Shown here: positions 51,418-62,762 of the stretch, in pieces
Numbering within the stretch: position 1 is the first letter of the stretch
Layout of the letters: each line of letters starts with the position of its first letter
From: Plectrocnemia conspersa
Taxonomy: Eukaryota > Arthropoda > Insecta > Trichoptera > Polycentropodidae
Direction: 5' to 3'
DNA: 64,000 nt
Assembly (NCBI GenBank): GCA_009617715.1
Contig: VTFK01000063.1
Coordinates: 868,001-932,000, forward strand
The notes under the pieces: generated by a model
Told to the model about the DNA's origin: nothing
Databases searched by the model: none
The model's input: only the letters and a program-made list of their open reading frames with translations
Program-made: the position numbers and the translations under genes

Positions 51418-54400
51418 CCTTTATGACCCATTTTTTAGGAAATCACTCTATCGCTCTTTTTCTTCTAGCACAACTGATTTCATTGCTTCTTGCTACATTC
51501 CTAATTATTTAGGTATAATTTTACAATTTAGCTAAAGAATGGAATTTAGTCTTTAAGTTCTAGAAAATCTTGAAGCTGCGTAAAATATTTATTTTTTGCG
51601 ATATTAATTTCTATATGATAGATTATTTCAATTCAAAAACTATGTAACGAATTTTTACTTCTCTATGGCTTATTTTTATAATCTATAATAATTGCTGAGT
51701 TGCATACATATAAATATGTAGGAGAAATGTAGATAATTTTGAGTAATTTCTGAAAATCAATGCTGCTCTATTGCACTAATTTTCGTGAGAGTAATCTTTC
51801 CATGATTTTGACTGTATGATTAAAAAAATATTTAGTACTTTAAATATTTAATTTGCAATGAATAATCAATAAAAAAATTAATGTCTTCTTGTAAATAATA
51901 TATAACTGTTTTTTTGCCTTTGTCTCCAATAATAAATCTTCCACATGGGACATTCAAAACTTTAACCCAATAATGATTATGTTTATCAGTTGCTTAATAA
52001 CACTAAATACCAACTTGATTTATTGTCACTTCAAAAACTCTTTTGTATGAAACTTGTTCAAGCACCAATAAGCTTTATTTTATTTTTTGCTTGTCCTTAC
52101 ATAATTACATGTAACATAAACACATTACTCTCTCGGCGATTACCCGCAATAAATTAACAAAATCATAACCTCACCCAGTGAGACGGTTAAAGTGCACGCG
52201 GTTCGTTCAAAAACCAGTTTAGACACCGTCGAACCCTTAAAAATAAAACAAAAAGCCCATACTGATGAAAACATGCGAATGCAATAATTTATGTGGTGCC
52301 CCTTGGGTAATGGGCCTTTCCAATTTAAGGGCCCATCTTTCACCTAAAAGCCCTGTTAAATATTCCGCGCGGGAACGGACCACAGCATAAATATTATTAG
52401 CACATAATAAATAACGTACAATATTCGAACCACGGATTCTCAAAGTGAGTGTGTGGCCGAAAATATGCATGCATAAAAAGACCTTATCTAACCATTCAAA
52501 TCTGAATGTTGCGAACGTTTGGACCTCCACGTCTTCATCGGAGATACGCTTCGGAATTATCTCGGCGTTGTATCGGAAGTTGGGTAAAAAAATGTATAGC
52601 TTCTTTTGCTAATGAGGTGTGGTTGGTGTGTGTGGGGGTTGAGAATTTCATTAATAATATTTGAGAGAAAATATATCCTTATAGATTTTGCAGTTATCTA
52701 GTTAAGCTTTAAAATTACATAATTTTAAGTGCATTATCACAGCACAAACCTAATATTTTTAGCTTAATTGTGCTTCTGAGGAATTAGGATCTTCTTCTAA
52801 AAAAAATTATTGCTTTAGTTCCTGACTGGCACATTTAATGATTTAATTCCAAATGTTATATAAAATATGAATCTCAAAGACAGTTGTTGAATGTGACAGC
52901 GACTTATGTTTATATCATGGCTCTTGTATTCTTACATATAACATCGCCTATCTTTGATGGATACAATTATAGCTAGAAATAAAAAAATAGGTCATTAAAA
53001 ATACTGCTTGATTAAGAAAACTTGTATTTACTCTGATTAACCAACTACTTATTTACATAATCTTATGATTTACATAAGGTTTTTGTCACAATTCACCATT
53101 AAGTTTCCTCTTAGTGCAATTATGGGCATCGTTGTAGTGCCGACAAAAGTTTCCACAACTTATCACTGTGCAAAAATCTGCTCTGAGAACAGCGCTACCC
53201 ACTTAGAAGAAATTGTGTACGCGAGGTCAAAAGCTAGCACTATTTTGTTAGACATCGTAAACATTTAGGTATTGTTCTATATATGGTTAAAAAATATAGC
53301 TTGTTATGTAATATATAATATAAGTTAGTAAAATCTAGAGCGTATTTACATTGTTAAAGAAAAAGATAAGTCATCAAATAAACGATATGGATTTTCCGAG
53401 ATATAAATAACTAGATATTTTTTTTTAAATGTTGCAATTGCGCAACATTTCCATCTTTTCAATACTATTTTTTCTAGAAATGCAATCAAGCTATCAGTAA
53501 TCTGTTATCATTAAACATAGTTTAAAATATGAATACTTCGTGATTTGAATCTCAATGACTCCAGTTTCGGATCACAGAGGCGAAAGTGCAATTAACGTAA
53601 TGCAGTAAAAAAACGGTAAAGCTGAGGACCCGTTGACTGTTTTTATTATAATTGGTCGTAAAAGCATTGCGCTATTAGTATTCATACGGTATAACCGTCG
53701 GTGGTGATGTTTTTCGGGGATAATTCTGCGTGAAATGAGCATCGATTATAATGGCCATTGTCTGTGACTCGACCAGGGCGCGTGCTGCGTGACCCTATAC
53801 GAATAAAAATCAGGGGTAGACAACTTGAGTTTGCAGACACGCTCTAAACAACACTATTTATTTAAACCATCTAGGTATTTAAAAATGTACAAAACAAATA
53901 ATAAGATAGTTTACAAAATTAAAACTCTGTCATTAAAACGAGATTTAAATATTATTTTGACTGCAAAATACTATGCTTTTAAATAAATAATATCGATAAT
54001 TGAACTTACTACTTATATATTTGAGGTGGCTGATTGATTTGCCCACAACTAAGCGGCACTCTAGCGTCACTGACGTAATGGCAGCGAAGGCAACATTGAT
54101 TATTTTGTGGATCACGATGAGAATACAGCGACCAGCGGGGCCTCGTACGCCGATCTCAATAATCATGTAACTAATATATAAATTAAATAAATATTACTGT
54201 AGCGGCTCAATTTGTGTATAATTGCCATCAGCCACTATCCACTCGCCAAAACATAAAATGCAGAGATTTTGATGTGATGGTTCAAAAACAATTCTGTAAA
54301 TTTAAGAAATAAATAAATTTATACTGTAGACAATCCGAATTGCATATTACCTTCAGTTATATTTAACATACATACATAGAGTAAATTGTTTTGAAACATA

Positions 54401-56514
54401 AGACGCCAAGCTTTAATATCATATCAAAATAAAGCATCGTTATAAATATTTTTAATACTAAAGTTAGTTTTTATTAAAATTATTTAACTAAATAAAAATA
54501 TTATATGTATATACTTGTTAAGTCGGAAAATAATTGGGAAACCCAGGAATATTCTGCGCTTTAGTGTAAATCTCCCGACAACAGGCAAACAAATACTAAC
54601 GCACGTTTGAAACACCGTCTGATGCGTGCGTCAGTGCGATTTAAAGCTTGAGACACCTTGCCTTAGCTCTCACACGCGCTTGTGCATTTCGATCGCACAC
54701 GTACAAACGAATCCGTACGATATTAAAGTGGCACGTATTACGGTATAGCATTATAAAAAGATATGTGCAAATGTCACGTCGCTACTGTTCACTGTTTGGG
54801 AAAAGTTCTTTTGAAAGACTGACAGACAAATGTATTTTCTATTTTATTGTATAGATATAAATAAATATCTTGTTTCTTAATGCATATTATCCTATGTTTT
54901 AAAGCCTTGTTGTACCATGAAATAGTGTACTATGTTGTACCTTATAAAGTGCTTTAAGGTACAACTAGGTTCAATATTAAAATTTTTAGAAAGAAAGAAT
55001 ATGCGCCAGAAGAGAATGGTTGCATAGATTTTTAAAAGATCAATTGAAATAATTATTAATTATAAAAACAGAAGCAATGAATTTCAATAAAAAAAAATTA
55101 AAAATCTATTTTATTATTGTAGTATTTTTCTCCAGACCGAATTTATAATTGCAATGATTCCAAAATTATTACAGGCAATTTACTTTAAAAAGCACTAGCA
55201 ACGACCATAAAAGAAGGCAAAATATTACAATAACTTACTATAGCAATGCCTAAGTCTTAAGTCATATTCTATCGTTAATGATATTTCTAAGAGTACAATA
55301 AAAAAATATAAATATAGATCTCAAAAGTAAACATTTGGTAAAGCAAGTTCATTTGGGTAGACTGTAAAAATATAAATAGATTATGCATTACGAAACCAGT
55401 AACAGCAGTATTTTTAAGCTTTTAAATTAAATATTTCAAAGTATCGATAGAGAAGCTCAGCTTAAAAATATATTTTAGTCTAATTATTTTTTTAACATCA
55501 TAAATTTCTTAAAAAATTTTTAAAATACATTCCTTTTATTGCAATGAATAAGAAGTATTAAATGGTAATACATGTAATTTTAAACTGCATTATAAAATAA
55601 TATTTAAGGATTAATAAAATATTTTTCCATTTAAAAAGGCCTGAAAATTGGTGTTGCCAAGAAAGCGAGAAAATCGTGATCGTGTAATGATATTCATACC
55701 GATGTGACACACTTTAATGCCACTGTTCAATTATAAATGTACATAAATTATTATTTTCTTTATCATACCAGAAAAAAAAACAGAAAACACGATATTCGTT
55801 ATTTTATGAACAATCACATTGTGTTGTTATTTATTTGTATGCAGTTGACAACATGGTAGTATTGTATGAACTTCAATAGTCTATAGGAACTAATTCATTA
55901 TGAATAATAATATTATAATATAATAACAAATAAACAGAGCTTTTTGAGATGATAGAATAAGATAAAAATCTGGAATTTTATTGCAGATGTTCGCATTAAG
56001 ATGCAAACCTTGAAGGCTTGTGGGATTGTATGTCGGTGCGGATATGGTCTTTTGGTGTTGAAATGTTTAACAAACATCCAGGCGGCTTTCTCTGAACCAA
56101 TCATTGTTTCCCAACATTTTTAAACTAAATGCAATAATATAAAATAGCAATAAACTGTACCTTTATTTTTTCTGAAAGCTAAGACATATATAGCTCTCTT
56201 ATTTCATCATTCTGCCCATCATTTATGATAAAATACATGCAATTTTACAATACAAGTGAAGAACATTTTTCAACGGTTTCAGCTATCGTCAATTTCTAGT
56301 CTGAACTTTTAATATGGTGTATGCTTGTGAATCCAATACAGTTATTTTAAAAGATTTTTTTTAGATTGAGCAAAAAAACTGCGATTCTTTTTAACGATCG
56401 GTGTGCATTTAAAAAGCTACAAAAAAAAATTGTTATATGTCAAAATGTCAGTTGTTGACTTATTACGCATTTTTTTATAAATTGGTAGTATTTCATACAT
56501 TATCATTTTAACAG
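51415..56514. other. Intergenic, no supported gene
   Basis: Islands of balanced composition lie at about 52130-52600, 53540-53840, 54020-54310 and 54530-54840. The 54020-54310 island is open in several frames on both strands, which points to a regulatory or structural element more than a protein. A 24-bp palindrome sits at 53427-53450 (AAATGTTGC ... GCAACATTT). No recognisable protein. Confidence 0.45.
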
Positions 56515-56645
56515 TGCATTCATCGATCGATCTGATTGAGAACCTTCGTCGACTGGATAGAGTTGCCCTAGCCGTGTCTTACAAGAATTCGCATAGAGAG
56601 AGAGACACAGGGCATATAATGTCAGTAGTTAGTAAATATTGTTAA
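56515..56645 (+). CDS. Candidate terminal exon of an unrecognised plus-strand gene
   Basis: A good acceptor (CATTATCATTTTAACAG) precedes 56515. The frame that accepts one leftover base reads HSSIDLIENLRRLDRVALAV, then SYKNSHRERDTGHIMSVVSK, to TAA at 56643-56645. Its phase matches the donor of the candidate exon at 43203, but that agreement has a one-in-three chance. It lies in a balanced island (56510-56870). No family recognised. Confidence 0.2.
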
Positions 56646-59085
56646 ACCAAGAGCGATGCACATGTCACGTGTCAAGATTGTCCGCTAGGCCTATAGATCT
56701 GGACCGCGATGCCGACAATACCAGATCACATGGACCGCGGGCGGAAACGCTCTCAATGATCCAAATGATCCCTTTATCTTGTCGCTTAAGCGGTTAACGC
56801 TGGCTAGATCCTAAATCATCGTGACTGTGGTCACAATTAACGGTGCGAATGTCGTACGGGGATTTTGCTGACTAAAAAAATTAAAAAAAATGTTAATTTA
56901 AAAATATTGATTGCAATAATTCCAAAATTCTCAATACCGGTATTGACACATTTTTTTATTAATTGGTAATAGATAAGACCGAAAAAATAATGTCCATTCA
57001 TTGAAAGTCGAACTAAATGTTTAATTGCTAAGTTTATGCTGTATATATTATTAAATGTTGATACATATTAGAAAATTTTGCGAAATAATCCAAGGATTCA
57101 GGAGACGGAACATTTTCTTTACATATATTGAATGAAGATGTAATAAATATAGTTGTCTTCATAGTTTTGTATATATAATAAACAAGCAAGTCAAATTTCG
57201 ACTCAAGTTGTCTATGCATATTTTATATGACAAGCAATTAGTAGCTTTTAAGCAATCTTCCTTAAATCCAGGTACTTCTAAAAATACTTTATACGCTGAT
57301 CCTTTGTTGTGGTATCTACAAGAGCTAAAAAACCAATAAGATGACTGTGTACAAAATTTAATAATACCTTCATATCCCATTTATTTCTTTACTTTTATTA
57401 TTGTCGAAAAAATATTTTTGAAAATAAGGGCGGCAAATCTTTATTTTTTGGAACAATAATTTACATTACTCATTATTTTTTATCAGTTGCGATTTTCCGA
57501 TAGAAATAATATTAATAATAGAATTTAAAAACAGCCTCAACATATACCTTTAATGGAAATAGTAATTTATGAGTATTTGCAGAAAACTTTATAAAATACC
57601 CAAAACATTTCGGTAAAATTAACTATTTAAATATTATTGTAATTTAAAAGTATCCTTGAAAATAGAAAATAACACAATTTCTTGAACATACATTTTGAGT
57701 AAATAAGGATTTTTCAAGTTTGACTAAAACTTTTCTGTAACAAAAAACTTTTATTGTGTAAATCATTATAATTATATAATATATATACTTCATTATGATT
57801 TTCATTAAATAAAAAAAATAATTTGCATCAAATGAGAAAAAAATTACCCTTTTTAATCTTCATACAAAATCAGAAATTTACGCTTTCTAATAAATTCACA
57901 ATAAACGATCCAAATATTCGAATATTCTACAATAAAACCGAATATATTTTCTCGTTTTCGAACATATGTTCAACTCTTCTAAAAGTATTTGCTTACAGTT
58001 TGATTTTCCATTTTTGCAATTTCATTAAAACTGCAATATACCACGAATTCAGTGGCTCTAAAACTACCTTTCCAGTAAACGATTCTTGAGCTATCAAATC
58101 ATAAGACATCTCTTTTTATCGAACCGAATGGACCAATATTGTTCGCGTTTTATCTCGAATAGATACTGATCTAGATTTGACTCTATTGACGAAAAAAAGA
58201 ATAATGAGCAAGTGGACAGACGGATAGACAACCAATGTCCATTTCAATAGACGCATTGTCGATTTAGTATTTTTTCTAACATAGATTTCCAACAGATACA
58301 TACCACAGTCAGATAACGTCAGTTAACGCATTCTTGACTCGTCCGCTGTCCAAAAACAAACTCTGAAACGTTTGAGTTAAATTAACAAGGAGTCATACTG
58401 ATTGATAAACGATCGGGAAAAGATTGGGAAGCAGTTCATGGGAATATTATGGTAAATAATACGTGGCATATACGACAAGACATTCGCGATTTATTCAATA
58501 AATAAATAACGAAATAAATAAATATGAAATTGTAAATAGATAATGAAAAAAATAATACAACCATAAGCATTGACTAGATAAAAACGTTAAAATATTATAT
58601 ACATTAGTCGTATATTAATTGTGCATATATTAAAAATGTTACTCTAACTATATTTAATGTATGTATATAAAAAATAATATCATTGACATGGAATGGTAAT
58701 GTTAATGTAAATATTATAAGAATACTTTTCAAGAGATCTAGCTGGTTAACTTTCGATATACGTTTATGTAAATATAAATAACTTTTACATATGAAAATAT
58801 AACAAATACAAAAAAATATTTAATGTTCTTAGAAAAAATAATAACAGTTCATTCTATATAAAATCGTAAAAAATAACAATAATAAAATATAATAATAAAT
58901 AAATGAAATAATAAAAAATCTAACTTTGCACAGTTAATTGAATACAATATAATTGTGAATTTTAATGTTAGGTAATGGTAACATTGAATTGTAAATATAA
59001 ATATATTTTATAACTAAATGGTATATGGACAGTGTTCATGAAAGAATATTTGGCATATCATTTCATATAAAATCTTAATTACAAT
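56646..59085. other. Intergenic, no supported gene
   Basis: A balanced island continues to 56870 and another lies at about 58080-58470. Overlapping minus-strand frames at 57034-57380 and a plus-strand frame at 57823-58089 look partly coding-like but carry no motif I can name and no consistent splice sites. Confidence 0.4.
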
Positions 59086-59960
59086 TTAACCCTTCTGATG
59101 ACACAACAAAATATTGTTAATTATCTTGAAACAACAATCGTTTCTTGATTCTCTATAATTTATTAAGCATATTTTACCATTAATATATATTTCTTACAAT
59201 GTATATTAAATGATTTTTTCAAAAAATACGAATTCGATTTAAACAATTAAATAAATCTGTATTTTTTTTCTCAATAAGATCTTGTTTTGTCAGATATCAA
59301 TAATTTTTCACTTAATTTAATATTTGTTATGGTTACTATACATAGCACATATCATTATGTTCTAACTATGGATTTTTAAAATAGAAAAAAAATTGCATAA
59401 TATTTTTTCTTTTATTTATATAGTCTATTTTGTAATATGTATATTTTTTTTTATTATATTCAATTTTATCATTTTACAGCTCTATAGGATGAGAAAAATT
59501 AATGTAATATTTTGCTGTCATTACACTTAGATACAGTTTGTGTACTACAATAATTTAGAAGATGGCAAAATATGTTAGAACATATCTAAGGACAGATGTG
59601 AAATAAGCACATGTGTGCCACACCAAACTACTTTTAGAAAAAAGAGATAAGGGGTGACTCATTGAGTCATTTAAATCTATGAAGTTTTGGTTCTGAGAGA
59701 CACAAAAAAGTTTAGTCGTTTTCGAGGACGGATATGAAAACCATTTATTATGATTTTTATATCAAACACTTTAAAAATCCATAAATATTATCCAGTCAGG
59801 TATTTTGTCAAGTGTTAAAACACAATAAATTTTACCAAAAAAATAAAATATCTAAAAAAACATGACCATATTGAAAAAGACATAATTTTAAAAACATACA
59901 AAAAAAATCATTCGCAATTTCCACTAACTATATATTGTTGCATGTCAGTCAAAGGGTTAA
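59086..59960. mobile_element. piggyBac-like non-autonomous element between TTAA sites
   Basis: TTAA at 59086-59089 is followed by CCCTTCTGATGACACAAC, and TTAA at 59957-59960 is preceded by the reverse complement of CCCTTTGACTGACATGCAAC. TTAA target sites and CCC/GGG ends are the piggyBac hallmark. The 867-bp interior is AT-rich with no transposase. The inverted repeats are imperfect, so confidence is moderate. Confidence 0.55.
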
Positions 59961-60051
59961 TGTATTCAAGTAATTCTACAGAACAAAATACAACACACGT
60001 TTTGACTAAATTTTTTGCAAGGCTGTATATATAGACAACCAGAATTATTAT

Positions 60052-60057
60052 TTTATT
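60052..60057 (-). terminator. Klp64D: Candidate poly(A) signal of the kinesin-2 gene
   Basis: AATAAA on the minus strand, 71 bases after the stop codon at 60128-60130. Typical distance for a compact gene. Confidence 0.55.
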
Positions 60058-60127
60058 AAATTACAATCGTCGATCAGTATTTTTAACACGCTTACAAATG
60101 TAAAAATATTGCTCCTCACGCAAACTA

Positions 60128-60280
60128 TTAACGACTATTTTGAGATCTAGCCGTAGCCGGTCTAGGTACGCCAGATATTCCGCTTTTAACCGATCTCGGT
60201 CTTCTCTCCACTGTGTTTCCACTAGAATTCACGATAGTACCATATGACAAATATTGACCGGATAAATCAACAGCTTCGTG
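60128..60280 (-). CDS. Klp64D: Klp64D last coding exon
   Basis: The acceptor TTTTTTTTAG precedes 60280; 50 codons then TAA. It encodes [16 protein letters not shown] and a basic Arg/Ser/Pro-rich tail ending ARSQNSR. The tail is short compared with vertebrate KIF3A. Confidence 0.92.
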   Translation of the reverse strand, partial: HEAVDLSGQYLSYGTIVNSSGNTVERRPRSVKSGISGVPRPATARSQNSR

Positions 60281-62762
60281 CTAAAAAAAATTTTTCAACA
60301 TCACAAATAATTGATAAATGCGCATTAATAACGAGAGACTTACATCTTTCTCTTTATTTTGTGCATTAAGAAGATGCTGTTTTCGCATATTGTTTCCGGT
60401 GTATGCCACGCATCTAACTTGCCACTCTCCTATGTCTTCGTTCCAATGGATGTGCTGCTCTAAGAGTTTCTGAAATAATATAAATCATTAATACTTTGAG
60501 TTATAATTATAAATAAATTATTAACATACTTGGTATTCCTTAGGTATGTACGAATCTAAGACCAGATCGGCTAACTGTATCTCGCGTTTCAAAGCTCGAA
60601 TGTTATCTAAAATTCCTTCCATTTCCCTCTGCTGTTCTCTCATTTGATCGGCAAGCTCCGCTTTGGCCGAATTCAATAACTGAACGACTCTCTTCAATTT
60701 TTTAGACTTGGCAGCGCTTTCTTCTTGCAACGTAGTATATCGCTCTTCAATGTCTAATCTTTCAGCCTCTCTACGCTGAAGGTCAGTCTGTAATCTTTCC
60801 TCGTTAATTTTCCTCAAGTGCAATTCTTTGGACGTTTGCTCCAATAGTCTTTGTTGAGTCTCAGCCTTTTCCAATAGATTCTCACCACCGACGAGTACTT
60901 TACTTTCCAAGTTTTTCAATTTGTCTTTCAAATCTATCTGTTTTTGCCTATAAATCATAAATAAATTTATTGACACTATTTTAATATTAATTTTTATTCT
61001 ATACATACATATATAACATTCTCCATGAGCTGAAGTAACTCATTATTAAAGTTTTTTTACCTAATACATACGATTTAAATCGGTTTGTATTAATCATCTG
61101 TGAGATTAGTAAAATCTAGGAAAACCTAATCTGTGATGATCGAATAGAATTATAATTATATAATAATCACTAATTCCGATCACCCAGATATGATAGAAAT
61201 AGATAAACGCAAAGGTTTATATTGGATTCGATCATACTACTAGTCTAAGTGCTTGGTTAATAGTGTTTATTTTTTAATTTTCTTAAGATTAATATATTTT
61301 TTAATTGAATAATAGATAATATAGAAGACTTGCAGATAATTTATACTATATTTATGTATTATACACTAAAATCTCAAAAGTGCTATAAAAAGACAGCACA
61401 GCATGCCTTAAAACTACCGCCGTCGATCGGCGATTGAAAATTTAGTACGGTGATGCATGTCTGTTACTCAAGTAAATGTATGAGTGGTATCAAAAGTTTC
61501 GAACCTACAGCCAGGTTAGGCAAATCAATTTGTGACAATGCATCAATTGAAAACATTACTGAGTAACCGTGAATAAAAAAATTTTCAAGGTCATAGAAAA
61601 ATGATATCATTTGACTCAAACCACCTATTTATAAACATATTAAAAAAATACTTGGTTCGTTGAAGTTCAGCGCGTTTCTCTTCAAGAGCTTTCTTTGCAA
61701 GATGAGCTTTTTCCGAATCAGCTTTCTCCAACTCTTCGACTTCTTTCTTCTGTCTCTTAATCTCACCGTCGTCATCAATCAATTCGTCATATTCATCGCC
61801 AGATTCTGACAGACTAATAGCATCCGATAGATTATCCGAATCATTAGTGGCTGCAATAATACATAACATTAAATAAATAAAATAAAAAAGAATAACAAAT
61901 CAAACTTACCGCTAACTTCAAGCTGTTTTCGCAGCTCGTCAATCTCTTGTTGAAACCTCGTTAAAAGAGCATCTTTAGGTTCATCGTTAACATGAGCCTT
62001 ATTCTCAATACTCTTAGCTCTGTTTGCATATCTCAAGGTGCTAATAGTTTCCACATAGTTGCATTCAGCCGGTCCGATATTTGCAATCTTTAATAAATAC
62101 ATAAATAAATTTTAAGAAATATAGTAAAAAAACATTAATTTAACAATCAAATAATCACCATAAGTGTTTTAGAATTGCCACCTAATGAATCTTGAAGGAG
62201 TCTCGTGAGCTTTGAATTTCTGTACGGAATGTGAGTACTTTTTCCGTCAACTAAAGCAGATATAACATTTCCTAACACCGATAGAGATTGATTTATCTTA
62301 GTGGCTTCTTTCAAACGAACGCCAGACGCCTGAGTTTTGCTCTGTCTTTCTGAACCCTATGTGTTAAAAAATTATATAAGAAAAAATAAAATTTCAACCT
62401 TGATATAATTAAATTTCAATCAACTCACTGCCAAATCGACTAGATGCAATTTTCCCATTTTCACGTGTTGAACGCCATCATTTCCCAATGTGCTAGATTC
62501 AACCGTGATTGAAAATATGGCATGCGATCTGGAGCTTTCGGTGTTCATAGCTGTGGCGCCTATGGCTCTATTTTTATTTCCCATTTGCATCACTTTATCT
62601 AACTCGTCTGCATTGTGTACCACGTAACCGGTCAAGTCTTTGACAAAAACGCCTATGTCCGGCCGCTCTTTCACTTCCAAGCTCTGCTTGTGACCCTTGG
62701 GGCCGAGAAGATCTCTCACTTCTTCGTTGTATATTTCGAGATAAGTAACACGAACTAAGAAT
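60128..62762 (-). CDS. Klp64D: Kinesin-2 motor subunit, KIF3A/Klp64D type, 3' seven coding exons (5' part outside window)
   Basis: Exons 5' to 3': 62429-62762, 62159-62356, 61910-62087, 61652-61850, 60530-60947, 60344-60469 and 60128-60280. The exons total 1606 nt, 535 codons including stop, and all phases agree. Visible motor parts are [18 protein letters not shown], switch I (SSRSHAIF), switch II (DLAGSE, split by an intron), [19 protein letters not shown] and the ending YANRAK. Then come the kinesin-2 neck ([18 protein letters not shown]), an acidic/basic charged stretch, a coiled coil of about 200 residues, and the tail [20 protein letters not shown], which is specific to the KIF3A branch and absent from KIF3B. 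In the family it pairs with a KIF3B-type motor and KAP3 and drives plus-end transport in cilia and axons. The P-loop (GQTGTGKT) and N-terminus are missing because the window ends. Confidence 0.95.
60344..60469 (-). CDS. Klp64D: Klp64D exon with KIF3A tail signature
   Basis: 42 codons, phase 0 at both ends: [20 protein letters not shown] and [11 protein letters not shown], then KEKD before GTAAGT. This segment is the clearest evidence for the KIF3A branch. Confidence 0.95.
60530..60947 (-). CDS. Klp64D: Klp64D coiled-coil exon
   Basis: 139 codons of heptad-rich sequence, from [20 protein letters not shown] through [15 protein letters not shown] to [12 protein letters not shown] before GTATGT. 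The first G completes a Lys codon. The apparent Met and preceding residues in the open frame belong to intron. Confidence 0.95.
60948..61651 (-). other. Klp64D: Klp64D intron of 704 bp
   Basis: The only long internal intron in this part of the gene; the others are 59-72 bp. It includes a more balanced stretch at about 61390-61560 without an open frame of note. Confidence 0.8.
61652..61850 (-). CDS. Klp64D: Klp64D exon: charged neck extension and coiled-coil start
   Basis: The acceptor TATTGCAG precedes 61850 and the donor AA|GTATTT follows 61652. Acidic run [16 protein letters not shown], then a Lys/Glu-rich helix. Complementary charged stretches just after the neck are known to guide kinesin-2 heterodimer pairing. 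Confidence 0.93.
61910..62087 (-). CDS. Klp64D: Klp64D exon: end of motor domain and neck
   Basis: Starts in phase 0 with [20 protein letters not shown] and ends [10 protein letters not shown] with one base over before GTAAGT. The usual NYDET reads NYVET here. Confidence 0.93.
62159..62356 (-). CDS. Klp64D: Klp64D exon: switch II and microtubule-binding part
   Basis: 66 codons, phase 0 at both ends, from [20 protein letters not shown] to [12 protein letters not shown] before GTGATT. The stretch reads INQSLS where most kinesin-2 motors have INLSLS. No Met-initiated open frame exists in it, but both neighbours require it. Confidence 0.94.
62429..62762 (-). CDS. Klp64D: Klp64D exon: motor core with switch I
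   Basis: The acceptor CTAATTTTAG precedes 62762 and the donor GCA|GTGAGT follows 62429. It encodes [20 protein letters not shown] through [17 protein letters not shown], the switch I block [16 protein letters not shown], and GKLHLVDLA. Its first A completes a codon begun upstream of the window's last recognisable exon. Confidence 0.95.

Noticed and set aside
51317..51535. Ile-Tyr repeat protein frame
   Set aside because: Translation of an (AT)n microsatellite.
52237..52530. 97-codon minus-strand frame
   Set aside because: No recognisable domain; lies in an unexplained balanced island.
54168..54310. Minus-strand stretch IVFEPSHQNLCILCFGEW followed by a second open block at 53990-54168
   Set aside because: Joining them would need an intron of about 27 bp, too short; the second block is open in several frames on both strands.
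57034..57380. Overlapping minus-strand frames that look partly coding
   Set aside because: Would need frameshifts to join, no motif recognised, no splice sites that fit.
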